Shown: positions 1 to 10,440, numbered from the stretch's first letter. The stretch: DNA of 64,000 nt from Chara braunii (GCA_003427395.1 BFEA01000322.1:1380418-1444417); one strand, 5' to 3'. Numbers and translations: made by a program. Notes: a model not told the origin generated them from the letters alone.

Positions 1-424
1 AACCCGCCGCTGGTGTTTCTGGAAAAAAAAATCAGTCAATCAATAATAAAACAAGGAAAGGAAGAGCAAATTGAGAATTGGCACTACCGACCTTATGGTC
101 AGTAATTTTGACGTCTTCTCCTTTGATAACCCCAATGTTTTGATTGGACCTCGATTTCTAGAATGCTAAAAGAAACTGTGGTCTAATCTGACTACTGCTT
201 AAGTATTGGCTGAGCAACCATATGTCGACCAGAATATCCAACTGAGGCAGCTTGTGCCAGCCCAAACACAAACCTGGGCAGTGCCACTCCATTAAAAGGA
301 GAAAAAGGGGGTGGGGGTGGGGGGGGGAGGGGGGAAAAGGGAGAAAGGAAGAAGGGGAGCGGAGGCATTTGGCTTGACCATATTTATTAGAGACGGACAG
401 GAGTTTCCTGTGTATCCAATTGCC
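1..424. other. unassigned sequence with a G-rich tract
   Basis: I see no gene here. A purine tract of mostly G lies at about 302-345. The stretch ends where a family II LTR fragment starts with TGAAAGGCC at 425. Confidence 0.5.
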
Positions 425-963
425 TGAAAGGCCTTCCGCAGTTCAGACCCCAAATTTGAGTTTCAGGGTCAGAGGCCCTGGCCAAGAGAGGCCGAGTCAG
501 TCAGTTTCAGAAAAGTCACAGTCGGGTACCTTAGCAGTCAAGTCCAACAGGCACCCGGCAGACAGTCACATCTTAGGGGCAAAATCATGTCTCATAATGA
601 AAAGTCATGTTGGAAATTCACATCCCACGAACTAAGGGCAATCACATAGGCAAGAGCCGTGTCCCAGAGGCAGGAGACACAGTCCACAGTCAAAAACCAT
701 ATGTCATAATCGAAAAGTCGTGACTCAAAGGCCCAAGCAGCAGCACACCAATGAAAATTCGGGAGGTTCCAGGCCCTGACATTCGAAAGCAGACAGGCCG
801 TGGGAATGTGGTACCGGAAGCAAGTCAAGCCCCAAGAAGCAGAGGCTGGCACGAGCTGAAGCTAGGTCCAAGACAATATAAGGATTGGCCAGCCTCCTCA
901 TTCGGCAGATTGCTCATTCACATGAAGTGTGGAAGTGCTGGTGCACTTGTGCACTATCTCCGT
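425..963 (+). repeat. LTR fragment, family II, sense orientation (copy 1)
   Basis: The sequence is the reverse complement of the LTR copies at 17540-18536 and 28250-29558. It begins at the LTR 5' end (TGAAAGGCC), includes a degenerate version of the 20-bp U3 repeats (about 490-730) and a TATA-like motif (CAATATAAGG, about 875). It stops abruptly at about 963, where element 1 protease sequence starts. There is no primer site after it, so this is a truncated LTR piece joined to a foreign element rather than a functional 5' LTR. Confidence 0.8.
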
Positions 964-1230
964 GTCTTGATTGATTGTGGTGCAACAACTAATTTCATGT
1001 CACCATACGGGATACGCAAAGTGGGCTTGGGAATGAAGCAAGTAGCTTTGCAGAACCCTTGCTGGTCTCAAGTAGGCAAAAGAAGTTGTCTCATCTACAC
1101 ATGCAATCAAAGGTGTGCCCACTACCTTTGACAAGGACAAGACAATCACCCACGCATTGAACTTCTATGTCCTTGACAAGTGTCTCTTCGACGCTGTCCT
1201 TGGCTTGGGCTGGCTGCAGTCCCAATGAGA
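964..1230 (+). pseudogene. element 1 aspartic protease (retropepsin), frameshifted
   Basis: The motif VLIDCGATTNFMS (from about 964) is the active-site loop of a Ty3/gypsy aspartic protease, with C in place of the usual S of DSG/DTG. The same substitution is seen in element E (ALADCGATTNYFS), so it is a family III trait rather than damage. The C-terminal motif FDAVLGLGWLQ lies in another frame at about 1190-1230, so a frameshift splits the domain, and a TGA follows at once. The protease would process the Gag-Pol polyprotein. An apparent 126-residue frame (751-1131) fuses LTR-derived codons to this motif and is not a real protein. Gag is missing. Confidence 0.8.
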
Positions 1231-1258
1231 ATAGACCAGGTGGAAGGAGCCGCTTTTC

Positions 1259-1555
1259 ATGGTCAAAGATGCTCAAGGGAACGAGTTTCCCGTCCTCTTG
1301 GATGAGAAGCACAAGTCCCCAGTGACTTTTCTCAATGCCATGCAGTTCTGTAAAAAGTGGCGCAAGCACAAAGATGATGAACAAATGTATGTTGCGTATG
1401 TCCGCCCTGCTCATGTGCCATCTACTTTTGCGGCTAGTACCAATACTACTTCATCTAATGAGTCTACTTCTAACACTTCTACTACTCTATACCTTCTACT
1501 AGTCCAAATGATTCTACTTCGGATTCGGTCGCCTCCATTCGTATCTGCGATGTGA
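1259..1555 (+). pseudogene. element 1 protease-to-RT spacer of pol
   Basis: The stretch encodes a segment with the motifs FLNAMQFCKKW and DEQMYVAYVRPAHVPS, matched in element E at 36302-36655 (FLNAMKFCKKW, DEQMYIAFVRPTHVPS). It then becomes Ser/Thr/Asn rich. It links protease to reverse transcriptase in family III. No catalytic function is visible. It ends at a stop before the RT frame. Confidence 0.6.
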
Positions 1556-1560
1556 TCTAG

Positions 1561-2515
1561 GTGACCCGTTTGCTGATCCCTCACCCCCACCGGTCCCTAC
1601 AAGCATTCAAAACCTACTTTGATCGATTCCTGGAAGTTATGGCTAAACCACCTGGAGTCCCCACGCGATCAGTTCGACACACGATCGAGTTGGTCGAAGG
1701 TGTTGATCCTCCAAAGGGCTGCGTATACCGAATGGGATCCAGCGAGTTGGAGGAACTCCGGAGACAAATCGACGAAATGATCGACAAGGGTTGGATCAAA
1801 CCTAGTGAATCTGAATTTGGTGCGCCTGTTTTGTTTGTCCCTAAAAAAGGAGGTAAGTTCCGTATGTGTATCGATTATTGCGGTCTAAACCGCATCACCA
1901 GAAAAAAATGCATACCCATTGCCACGCATAGATGACTTGCTTGATGCTGCCGGTGGATGCAAGGTCTTCTCCAAGAGCGATCTCAAGTCTGGATACCACC
2001 AGATTGAAGTCGTTCCTGCGGACCAGCACAAGACTGCGTTCAAGACACACGATGGGCTTTACGAATTTACCGTAATTATCTTCGGCCTCACGAACGCACC
2101 GACCACCTTTCAAAGCCTCATGAACAAGGTTCTCCACGAACAGATTGGTCGGTTTGTGGTGGTGTATCTCGATGATATTCTGATCTTAAGCAAATCCATC
2201 GAGGAACACATGAAGCACCTTGAGAACGTGTTCACCATTCTCAAGAAAACGCAACTCCATCTCAACTTAGAGAAATCTGAGTTTGGAGGGATAACGTCAT
2301 CTATCTTGGGTATCGGTTGTCTGTTGCAGGCCTTGAGCCTGAGGCAACCAAGTTTGAGGTCATACATGACTGACCTCAACCTGTGAACATTCGCGAACTA
2401 TGTTCTTTCCTTAGTCTCGCATCTTACTATCGGAAGTTTATGCCCTGATTCTCTATTGTTGCTCGCCCGTTGTCCCGATTGACAAAGTAAGAATGTACCT
2501 TATACATGGGATGCA
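1561..2515 (+). pseudogene. element 1 reverse transcriptase domain, frameshifted
   Basis: RT copies the element RNA into DNA. The N-terminal part (1600-1905) has [23 protein letters not shown] and FRMCIDYCGLN. A frameshift near 1910 moves the reading to 1919-2386, with [30 protein letters not shown], then FGLTNAPTTFQSLMN and the catalytic box [14 protein letters not shown], whose two Asp are intact. After about 2300 the thumb region is frame-broken. The usual VMPFG is VIIFG here. Flanked by the pol spacer and the RNase H frame. Confidence 0.9.
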
Positions 2516-2539
2516 ACATGTGAGACCGCATTTCAAGCT

Positions 2540-3310
2540 TTGAAAGAGGCCTTGGTAAGTTACCCCATACTCCGCATTGCAGATTCCAAACTAACATTCG
2601 CAGTTACTACAGATGCTAGCCAATATGGGATTGGTGCAGTGCTGCAACAAGATGACGACGATGGCTTGCGGGCACTTGAGCACTACAACAAATGCATGCC
2701 CAACGAAAAGGTAGCTACTTGCAACTACATGCGCGAACACTATGCTTTGCGTATGGCTTTGGATCACTGGAAACACTATCTTTTGGGACGCCACTTCAAA
2801 ATGTTCTCAGATCATGTGACCTTGAAGTGGATCAAAGAGCAAAACACCTTGTCCCCTATGTTACTTCGCTGGTTCCATGAGATTGACATTTTTTATTTTG
2901 AGCTAAGACATAAAAAAGGTTGTTATAATCGAGTTGCTGATGCGTTGTCTCACCACCCCCAGTACAAGACTTGCCTTGTAAATTCCTACAACCTCCGAAA
3001 GAAAATGAAGGAGGTGATCGTAGAGCACACTGCCAAGGTCTCGGACCTTAGTCCCATCCTTGAGCAGTTGCAGGCTGACCCCAACAGTCAGCCTGATTTT
3101 CACGAATATGGAGGACTAGTTTTTCGATGCTATGGGAATAACGATCGTTTGTGTGTGCCCAACCATGAGCCTCTCCGCACACACTTCTTGGATTTGGCTC
3201 ATGGCCGGAGTGGACACTTCGGCATGACAAAGACGTACGGAAACCTATTAAGAGAGTTTGATTGTCCTGGTATGAGGGATTTGCTGAAAAATTTGTGGCT
3301 GAGTGTCAAG
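2540..3310 (+). pseudogene. element 1 RNase H and integrase zinc-binding region
   Basis: RNase H, which removes the RNA strand after reverse transcription, starts with TDASQYGIGAVLQQ (first catalytic Asp), continues with EHYALRMALDHWKHYLLGRHF, then SDHVTLKW and RVADALSHH (later catalytic Asp). The integrase HHCC region follows: HFLDLAHGRSGHFGMTKTYGN. The open frame runs to 3427, but homology to the integrase in this frame stops near 3290 and continues in another frame. All RNase H acidic residues seem present. Confidence 0.85.
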
Positions 3311-3805
3311 TCTGTCAACGAATCAAACCATGTAGACAAAAGTCGATGGGGCTACTTACACCCCTTCCCATTCCCAATGGACTCGAGGAGTCCGTCTCTA
3401 TTGACTTCACCGACATGTGAAAGGTAAGTAAGAATGACTATTCGCAAGTCATGGTGATTGGTGACCGCTTCTCTAAGTTCCTCAATCTGATTCCTTTGCC
3501 ATCTCATGCACCACCTGAATAGGTGATCCGTGAATTTGAACAGAAGTACATTCTGCAGTTCGGAACCCCGAAAACTCTTATGAGTGATCAAGACCCTCAC
3601 TTCGTAAATACCGAATGGAAGGACTTCACGTCCCAACTCCCTGGCCTCAGACTATGTATGACATCTGGCCGACAGCCCGAAGCCAATGGTTTGGCGGAGG
3701 AAATAAACCAGACTGTGTTCCAACTTCTTTGCGCTTTAATTATTCCGGATCAGGAGACGTGGGATGAAGAGCTGTACTCCGTAAAGGTTGTACAACAACT
3801 CCATT
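3290..3805 (+). pseudogene. element 1 integrase catalytic core, two in-frame stops
   Basis: Read in one frame, this shows SVSIDFTDM, then a TGA (3418-3420), YSQVMVIGDRFSKFLNLIPLP, then a TAG (3520-3522), SDQDPHFVNTEWKDF and EANGLAEEINQ. These are the DDE acidic positions of a retroviral-type integrase, and all three are present. Reading ends at VVQQLHS, where a poly(T) tract begins. Integration of new copies would need this domain, so the element cannot act on its own. Confidence 0.85.
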
Positions 3806-4709
3806 CTTTTTTTTTTTTTTTTTTTTTCTTCAAGTCCATGGTGTTGTAGAGGCCAGTCACTGAGTACACAGTGATCACCTGGGGTAGTAGGCTGTGGTTG
3901 TCCTGGAATATGAGACCACCTCCCATCCCATCCTCACGTGAATACTCCTAGCGCACCCCCTATCCCACTATCCTACCTCAGTCTGACCAGCACTCAGGAC
4001 CATTACCCTACCAATGGGCAGGTAACTTGGACCGAACAATAGTGATAGGGGCTGATAGGTTGCCCAGCCCTGGTGGAAGCGGAATCGGACGAGCCTTGTC
4101 GAATGGGAACTTCGGACGCCAGACCCAAACAATCTGCTACAAGCCCCAAAAGACTATGGTAGCACCCATTAAAGCAGTCTTACCGTCCTTCCCCTAGCTT
4201 ACCCAAGGTCAAGCGGAACTCGGACTGTCCTGAGCGACTTATACCCCTACCATTACCCCAGGGTCTAAGCCTTATATATAGCCACTAGACAGTTCTACCT
4301 GAATATCAGTAGGAACTTCGGTGGCCCATACCTGTCCCTACCGCAGATAGTAGACCCCACCCAGTGACTAGACCCCCCCACTCTGATAGTTGTGTAGTTC
4401 GCAATGTATATGTATACCCGAAGGTTGTGTATGCTTCGTGTATCTATGTATGAAGATGTACATACAACACTATGTGTGGAAACTTGTGTATGTAGCCCGT
4501 AGGCCATGTATAATTCGCAAGCCGTGTATATGCCCGAAGGCTGTGTGTACTATGTGAATCAATGTATCGAGATGTATAGGCAGCAGCATGTGTGTATATC
4601 GAAGAGAGAATGGGGTAAGCTGGACAAGGACCCCCCCAAGGTCCGAACCAAGCTCGAACCCGTGACCTTGAAACATGTAATCGTATGACTCTACCATGTG
4701 AACGACTAG
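3806..4709 (-). mobile_element. SINE-like retroposon with tRNA-derived head, inserted in the integrase
   Basis: The insert splits the integrase between VVQQLHS and LHYGWQIRN. Its left edge is about 20 T, which is a poly(A) tail on the minus strand. At the right edge, the minus strand holds RNA polymerase III promoter-like boxes: an A-box-like TGGTAGAGTCA (rc of about 4687-4697) and a B box GGGTTCGAGCT (rc of about 4651-4662), spaced as in a tRNA. The middle has repeated TGTGTATA-type runs. About 900 bp is long for a SINE. I could not define a clear target duplication. Confidence 0.65.
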
Positions 4710-4723
4710 TGGAAACGGCCTTT

Positions 4724-5468
4724 CATCGGCATCAGGCCAAACAAGTTGCATTACGGTTGGCAGATTCGTAATCCGCTCGCCTACCTATTCCCGGAACAAC
4801 CAGCTGGTTTAATACCCGGCAGGCCTGGCTTCAGGGCCAAGTACGATCGCTTGCTCAAAGTTGTCATCGCAGCAATGACCAAGCGACAACACGCAATGAT
4901 CCATCATGCGAACAAGAAGCGCCGACCTTCAGATATCGAAGTAGGAAGTTATGTTTGGGTCAAGATGTCTGAATTCTCAGAAGAAGAGGGAGCCTCATGC
5001 AAACTTCTTCCGCTCTATTATGGTCCGTGGGAAGTTCTGGATGTGATTGGCAAGGATGGGTTTGACCCCTCATACACAGTTGCTGTGCTACCTCATCTGC
5101 GCACATACCCCGTCTTTCATGCATCAAAACTGTATATCCACCGTGATGCTAAGTCCTTCGGTTACCGTGAAGACATGATTCCTCGTGCAATCGATGGCGG
5201 TCATGAGATCGATAGAATCAAACAGCACGTAGGGAAGGGGCGTAACAGACAATACCAGGTTCTCTTTATGTATCACCCAGTGGACGATCTCTACTGGATC
5301 TCCGAGAAGGAACATCTGCGCAACGTTCCTCGCGTTGTTAAAGCCTACGAACGACAAATTGCCTCTAATGCTGTTCCCAAAATCTCTACAAGGCTCACTG
5401 CGACAAAACACTCTCGAAATCTCTTTGCTTTATTTGCTTACGATGCGTTTGTTGGGGACTCAGACTGA
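4724..5468 (+). pseudogene. element 1 integrase C-terminus with chromodomain
   Basis: The frame opens with LHYGWQIRNPLAYLFPEQP, the conserved end of the integrase core, followed by a basic segment, KLLPLYYGPWEVLDVIG and LRTYPVFHASKLY. The C-terminal chromodomain is EIDRIKQHVGKGRNRQYQVLF then DDLYWISEKEHL. Such domains tether integration to modified histones and mark the chromovirus branch of Ty3/gypsy. This is the longest undamaged part of the element, about 240 codons with no stop. It lies 29 bp before the polypurine tract. Confidence 0.85.
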
Positions 5469-5496
5469 GTTACTCACTGGAAGGGACCTCGCTCTT

Positions 5497-5509
5497 AAGG
5501 GGGGGGTAG
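5497..5509 (+). other. polypurine tract of element 1
   Basis: AAGGGGGGGGTAG lies directly before the LTR 5' end (TGTGATGACCC). It primes plus-strand DNA synthesis. The same tract precedes the LTRs at 29874 and 39043. Confidence 0.8.
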
Positions 5510-6740
5510 TGTGATGACCCGACCAAACACGGACTGAGACACACAGCTGATTTCTGAGTTTTGCTGATGGACTGAATGGCTTGCTGAGTTTCGCTCTTGC
5601 TACTAAGTTCTACATGTCTGTCTGAGTGTCGGTTGGCTTGAGTGTGTTGTCACCCACAAGGGCACCTGTTTGTTCTTTGGGCCCTCAGGGCCGGTACTTA
5701 CCTGTGGCCGTGACATTGAGGATTGCAGCGGGGGAAAACACTCAAGTGGCGGGGGAAGAGGTCCGCAACACTTGAAGCAGCGGGGAAACACTCAAATAGC
5801 AGGTTGGCCGGTACCACACCTTGAAGAGGTAGATGTGCCGGGTACTCGAGGCTGAGCAGAAGAAGATAAAAGTTGGCATTTTTAGAGGCCCAGTAGTTGT
5901 AGTCTAGGTCTAGGCGGGTACCAGTCCAACCAGTCTGAGTCTAGGGCCTGTACGGCCAATATCAGAGTCTGCAATGATGTTTCCCTCCGAAAGGGAGGAG
6001 GTACCTGTTGCTTGGAAGTCACCGCCCAAGAGGCAAGCAGGCCGCTATATCTCCAGGCCGGGCGAAGAGCCCAGCCTCATTGTCGGTGTGCAAGTTTGGT
6101 GACACACTGGTTGGAGCGCTGGCTGGAGCAGTGCTAGCTTGGAGCAGCGCTGCTGGGGAAGGAGCAAGGACACGGAGGAGGAAGAAGACCAGGAGGAAGG
6201 GGGAGCGCCAAAGGTAACTTACCTGGCTATGGTGGCAGCCATCTTCATCACCTTGGTGGGGGCTGCAGCAGGAAGGTCCCCGTTGGGGCAGAGCTACACC
6301 AAGAAGCTTCGAGGCAGAGTCAGGCCTGAGCTAGAGAAGCCATAGCTGCTTTGGGTTGCCCTTTGGGCATCAGAGCAAGGCCCAGTAGTCCGCCATAGCC
6401 TTGGCCTATGAGAGTGAAGAGTGAGGGAGGCGGCCATGGCTATGGTGGACCTCAAGTGATACCTGCAGTAGAAGAGGGATTCGGACATTGATTCTGGTTC
6501 AGCCATTCAACATTGTATTATTATTTCTTGTGTGAATAAGAGAGGGGGAGATAAGGAGGAGGAGAGTGATTGGCAAAGAAGAAGAGCTTTATCATTTGTC
6601 TATGCTGGTGTACATCATCTTCTTCTTCTTTCTTTCTTCTTCTTACCCTCTCTCTCCTCTCAAGTTCATTCATTTCTTTCTGCAATTGGATGGCATTGTA
6701 CTATCTGATGAATGTGTACTTCGAAATTGTCTAGGTAACA
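5510..6740 (+). repeat. 3' LTR of element 1, family III
   Basis: The LTR starts TGTGATGACCCG and ends near GTAACA, about 1231 bp. It is homologous to LTRs at 29874-31232 and 39043-40388 (plus) and 43463-44778 and 62583-63685 (minus). Internal landmarks are CCGGTACTTACC near 5690, a (GAG)n-like part near 6175, and GATGAATGTGTACTTCGAAA near the 3' end. No primer site follows, so it is a true 3' LTR. Confidence 0.85.
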
Positions 6741-6840
6741 CGTGTCCTTGAAAGCAAAATCTTTGAAAAAAAAATGAAAACAGTTCAAGGATGGGTCCGT
6801 GAGTAAGGACCAAGGGCCTCGTTCTACACCACTGGAGAAT

Positions 6841-6956
6841 ACTTGAGTTTCAAGGGCACCCTAATTCGGGAAGGGTGATTAATTTCCCCTAACTCGTTTT
6901 TCGGTTCCACAGCCCCTGCTATGAACCCTTGAGACGCCCGCCCTTGAAACTCAAGT
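6841..6956. repeat. small foldback element
   Basis: ACTTGAGTTTCAAGGGC at about 6841 and its inverse GCCCTTGAAACTCAAGT ending at 6956 form 17-bp inverted ends around 80 bp. It could be a small MITE. No clear target duplication is seen. Confidence 0.5.
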
Positions 6957-7042
6957 GCCGATGTGAGGGTGTCAAGAACAGTCGTGATTGGTGGAAAATC
7001 GCTGGACAAAAAGAAAAACCATGATTTACTTCGGAAGATTTT

Positions 7043-7090
7043 CACGCCCGGGCGGGCACCCGGGCGCGGCGCCCGGGTCAGCCGGGCGTG
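7043..7090. repeat. GC-rich nested palindrome
   Basis: An outer stem CACGCCCGG (7043-7051) pairs with CCGGGCGTG (7082-7090), and an inner stem ACCCGGGC (7058-7065) pairs with GCCCGGGT (7071-7078). A poly(T) tract follows. The role is unknown. Confidence 0.6.
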
Positions 7091-7505
7091 AGAAAAACAC
7101 AGTAATTTTTTTTTTTTTGTGCTGTGCCCTGCCTAAGGGGTCGAGGTCCGGGGTGTTTTATATTTTTCTGTTGATGTCGTTATTTTTTTTTTGGGGGGGG
7201 GGTGTTGTTGTTCTGTAGGGAGGATGCAGTTCGGCGAGGGACAAACAGCGAGCACAGGCGGACACAGCTCACACTGCACACGCTGCACACGTTGCACACA
7301 GCACACAACACGCAACACATGGCATACACAGCACGCACCGCAGCACACACAGCAGAAGTAGATGATAAGAAGAAGAAGAAGACGAAGAAGAAGAAGAAGA
7401 ATTAGGGCAGAACACATGAACAGGTAAAAATATCAGCCATTAAGATATACGTACGGCCGTACCTGCTCAAAGCCTCAGCGGGCCACTGGCACCCTTGGCC
7501 TTAGT
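7091..7505. other. low-complexity intergenic stretch
   Basis: This stretch holds T and G runs (7105-7200), a GCACAC-rich region (7270-7345) and AAG repeats (7366-7399). About 7400-7430 matches, in the opposite sense, the leader just upstream of element C gag (27062-27092), so a scrap of family II leader is here. I see no gene. Confidence 0.5.
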
Positions 7506-7604
7506 GATGCGACGGTACCGAGTGGAAGGGCCGTTGCTCAACGGATAAAAGTTATTCTAGGGATAACAGGCTGATCTTCCCCAAGAGTTCACATCGACGG
7601 GAAG
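7506..7604 (+). rRNA. fragment of organelle-type 23S rRNA (domain V)
   Basis: The stretch reads like the peptidyl-transferase part of bacterial/plastid 23S rRNA: GAGTGGAAGGGCCGTTGCTC, then AACGGATAAAAGTTATTC, then CTAGGGATAACAGGCTGATC and CCCCAAGAGTTCACATCGAC. Similarity begins near 7506 and stops at 7604, where GGTTTGGCACC would be expected. The wording CTTCCCC/GGGAAG is the plastid form. Nuclear insertion of plastid DNA is the simplest reading; a mitochondrial source is possible. At about 100 nt it cannot be functional. Confidence 0.8.
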
Positions 7605-8225
7605 TAAACTAACTGGTGTATTGGGCCCAATACGGTGCCCAAAGAAAACTAACCATGCTGGGAGCTCTGCCCCATTGGTCTGAGCGATGCCCAAAAAAAC
7701 AGACCTGCTCACAATCTCTAGGACACAGTAGCAGGCGTACCTCGTGCCCAAAAAATCCAGGGAACGGTCTGCTCACTCAGTAACTGCGGTCCACTGGATT
7801 CCCACCCATTTCTAAGTTAATTTCTACTTTACTTTTCCAACCTTCTATTTCTTTTTCCATTTTCCCGCTTTTTTCCTACTATGGTACAGAAAAACCATTT
7901 CTACATTCCAGGTAAATTGTACCGACACAAATCCAAGGCGGACGATTTTCCAATGACTATACTGCATTCCCGGGAGAAAACCGAAGGGGTCCAAAAACAT
8001 CGGAGGGTTCAAACCACAGTACAGATTACCATCGCAATGAGTTGAGCGCCCTTTATAATGGGGCGTGTTCCTGAGGCCTATCCCCGCTTGTGAGATCCAA
8101 GATCTCCAGTGACCGCCCACCACCTTGGCGAACCTAGCCAAGGAACGGAAGAAGAAGAAGAAGAAGAAGAAGAAGAGGAGGAGGAGGAGGAGGATGGCGA
8201 GGAGGAAGAGGAAGGAAGATGAACT
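7605..8225. other. unassigned sequence ending in GAA/GAG repeats
   Basis: I recognise no gene. AAGAAG then GAGGAG microsatellite fills about 8148-8215, directly left of the element A 3' LTR. Confidence 0.5.
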
Positions 8226-9178
8226 TGAAATCAGACTTGACTCAATCTTGCTTGCAACATGCATACACGTATGTGTCGATGGATAACCAACTTCACCAAC
8301 TCAGAAACAGCAATCAACTTGTACTGGTGACAAGCGCCCACACAAAAAACTCAGAGATACGGCCTCTGGCCATAAAACTCAGCTCAAGTCAACTGTTACA
8401 ACTTGCGGCTATGGCCGCTGAACACTGTCTGAAGTCCCAACCAAACACTGTCTCCACCATCAGCCTCACTATCACTCATGCATGCACACGCGAAGATCCA
8501 GCCTGAATGTCCACGCCTCACACACACACACACTGTACACTCTGTTGACATCAGCAGCTTGGCGGCTATGGCCGCCGTCGTCTTCCTCCTCTTAGCTATG
8601 GCCGCCATTGTCTTCCTCAGCCCACTTCCGCTTCGGGCACCTGCAGACCTCCCCTGCACAAGTCGCTCCACTTCCGCACGGCTCACAGGCGAATGAATGA
8701 ATGGCTGTACGCTGCCTCTTTATTTATACTCTGTCGCAGGTGGTCTGGTCTGCCCCAGCCTTGGGCCAAACCGCGTGGGCCTGGGGATATGCCAAAATGC
8801 GTGGCCCAGCAGGGCCCAAACCGCGTGGGCTTGGGGCCCCAAACCGCGTGGGACACCCACTGGTACTTGCTGACTGTGCAAGGTGGACCGCTGACTTGCT
8901 AACTCAGACATCGTAGGCTGGGTCTACGACCTTCTAGAAGCCTACAGACTGCCTAACTAAGCCTAACGGTATCATGCTAACCTGCTACCACGAAGATCTA
9001 GGGATCAAGACCTAACGACAGACTAACGATCCTACTAACTGACCTACAGGGTTTAGGGATAGGGAGTGTGTTCAAATCTCACGTAGGGCTACAAGGTCAT
9101 TATACAGGGTTAGGGGGTTAGGTGTAGGAATCGAGTCCTAATGTCTGAACTGTTGGGTGACTGGGTGAAACCGTTTCA
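8226..9178 (-). repeat. 3' LTR of element A, family I
   Basis: On the minus strand the LTR starts TGAAACGGTTTCACCCAG at 9178 and ends TGATTTCA at 8226, about 953 bp. Positions 8226-8715 match the 5' LTR remnant at 15788-16287. The related LTRs of elements B (24070-24932) and D (44805-45814) share the TGAAA.GGTTT start. Runs of GGCTATGGCCGCC occur at 8407, 8562 and 8596. Confidence 0.85.
8719..8732 (-). promoter_or_regulatory. TATA-like box in element A LTR
   Basis: On the minus strand the LTR reads AGAGTATAAATAAAGAGG here. A TATAAATA box at mid-LTR fits the RNA polymerase II promoter of an LTR retrotransposon, with transcription starting some 30 bp further on. Confidence 0.5.
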
Positions 9179-9192
9179 CTCCCGCCGTCCTA
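9179..9192 (-). other. polypurine tract of element A
   Basis: On the minus strand GGACGGCGGGAG lies directly before the LTR start. The similar GGCCGGCGAGAG precedes the element C LTR at 18537. Confidence 0.6.
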
Positions 9193-9309
9193 AATTCGAG
9201 GTCCTCCGAGAACTCTCTAACTCAAGACAAGACCTTTACCTTTCCTTGCCCTTTCGTACGCATGTACTATGTCGGGAGCGGTTTCTAGAAGCTCAGTTCG
9301 TGTGAACCA

Positions 9310-9478
9310 TCAGTCGCCCTTAGGTTCCTGATAATCAAACATGACCTTATAATGTTTCTGGGGACGACCCCAACCTCCGGTTATGAAAATGTCTTCTTCC
9401 ACTATGTGATCTATATCGTATGCACCATCCATATATTTAAGAATCATAGATCTCCACGAAGGAAACTGTTCACTGGTG
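9310..9478 (-). pseudogene. element A chromodomain tail
   Basis: On the minus strand this reads FPSWRSMILKYMDGAYDIDH then WGRPQKHYKVMFDYQEPKGD and a stop at 9310-9312. It matches element C (DGKYDVDHIIAKDV, GRPQRQYKVRFAHQEPSED). About 60 codons between the basic segment (SKEFTPE) and FPSWRS are missing, and a TGA separates this piece from the integrase frame. Confidence 0.8.
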
Positions 9479-10440
9479 GTGCATGACAACCTCAGGTGTG
9501 AATTCCTTAGACTTGACCCAAACTAGGTCGCATACCTGAAACTGTGAAGGTTGGCGGTGCGTATTTGCTTGCTCAATCAGGGCTTTCCTAAGGTTTTCGA
9601 CAACTTTAGCAACCTTTTTCTCGTGTTGCAGGGCGAACTTTCTTGTGTCGGGAGGTAACCTCTGAATTTGATCCCGGTTCAGTCCTTCAAATGGCCTACG
9701 TGGTCTAAAGGACTTACGTAACTCGTTAGGAGTTCGACAAGTAGCTAGGTGCACACTGTTGTTATACGCGCTAGCGACCTTTGGGAGCATCTCATCCCAG
9801 TTCACTTGATCTGGTTTAATGTACATTCTAAGTAATTGCTGTAAGATCTTATTCATCTGCCCTGTCTGACCGTTCGTCTCTGGATGACGGCCTAACGACA
9901 TCAACAACTTAGAGCCATATACTTTCATAAGATCTTGCCAGTTTTGGCTAGTAAACCGCGCGTCTCGATCACTAACTATGGACAGTGGTTTACTGTGCTC
10001 ACGTTCCCAGACATCGAAGAACTTTTCTATCACTAGGTCTATACGTGCCTTTGAAGGTAAGGGTACAAAGACTGCATGCTTACTAAATCGATCTATGATA
10101 ACCATGACTTGGCTTTTGTCGCGCCTACTCCTGACTCCGGTGTCCGTAAAGTCGATGGAAACTGACTCCCCAAGTTCTGACGGGATAGGCAAGGGTTTGA
10201 GAAGGCATAGTGGTGCTCGAGTTGTTATCTTACTGAGCTGACAGACTTTGCGACTGCGTACATACTCTATGCAGTCTGCCTTCATGTTGGGCCATGTATA
10301 CGTCTTTTGCCAACCAAAGTGCTCCTCTGTATCATGGCATTCCCCTAAGTTCAAGTTACGAATCTCCTCGTTATTGGCACGCATAGTCTGTCAACGACAT
10401 TGGTCTTCTCAAACAGTAGCCTGTTTGTGGTTCGATAGTG
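9470..10440 (-). pseudogene. element A integrase, catalytic Glu lost
   Basis: The frame holds the zinc region (LGECHDTEEHFGWQKTYTWP, YVRSRKVCQL), then the core SVSIDFTDTG, VIIDRFSKHAVFVPLP, VSDRDARFTSQNWQDL and HPETNGQTGQMNK. In relatives the last motif is NGQSEQVNK, so the catalytic Glu is Gly here (GAG to GGG on the minus strand). The C-terminal LIEQANTHRQPSQFQVCDLVWVKSKEF segment follows and then breaks. Integration by this protein would not be expected. Confidence 0.9.

Noticed and set aside
751-960. Amino part of the 126-residue protease frame as real coding sequence
   Set aside because: It is translated family II LTR, which is non-coding in the other copies.
6705-6735. CTGATGA followed by GAAA near the end of family III LTRs (also 31193 and 40350), as another hammerhead
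   Set aside because: The bases between (ATGTGTACTTC) cannot form stem II, and no stems I or III are present around it.
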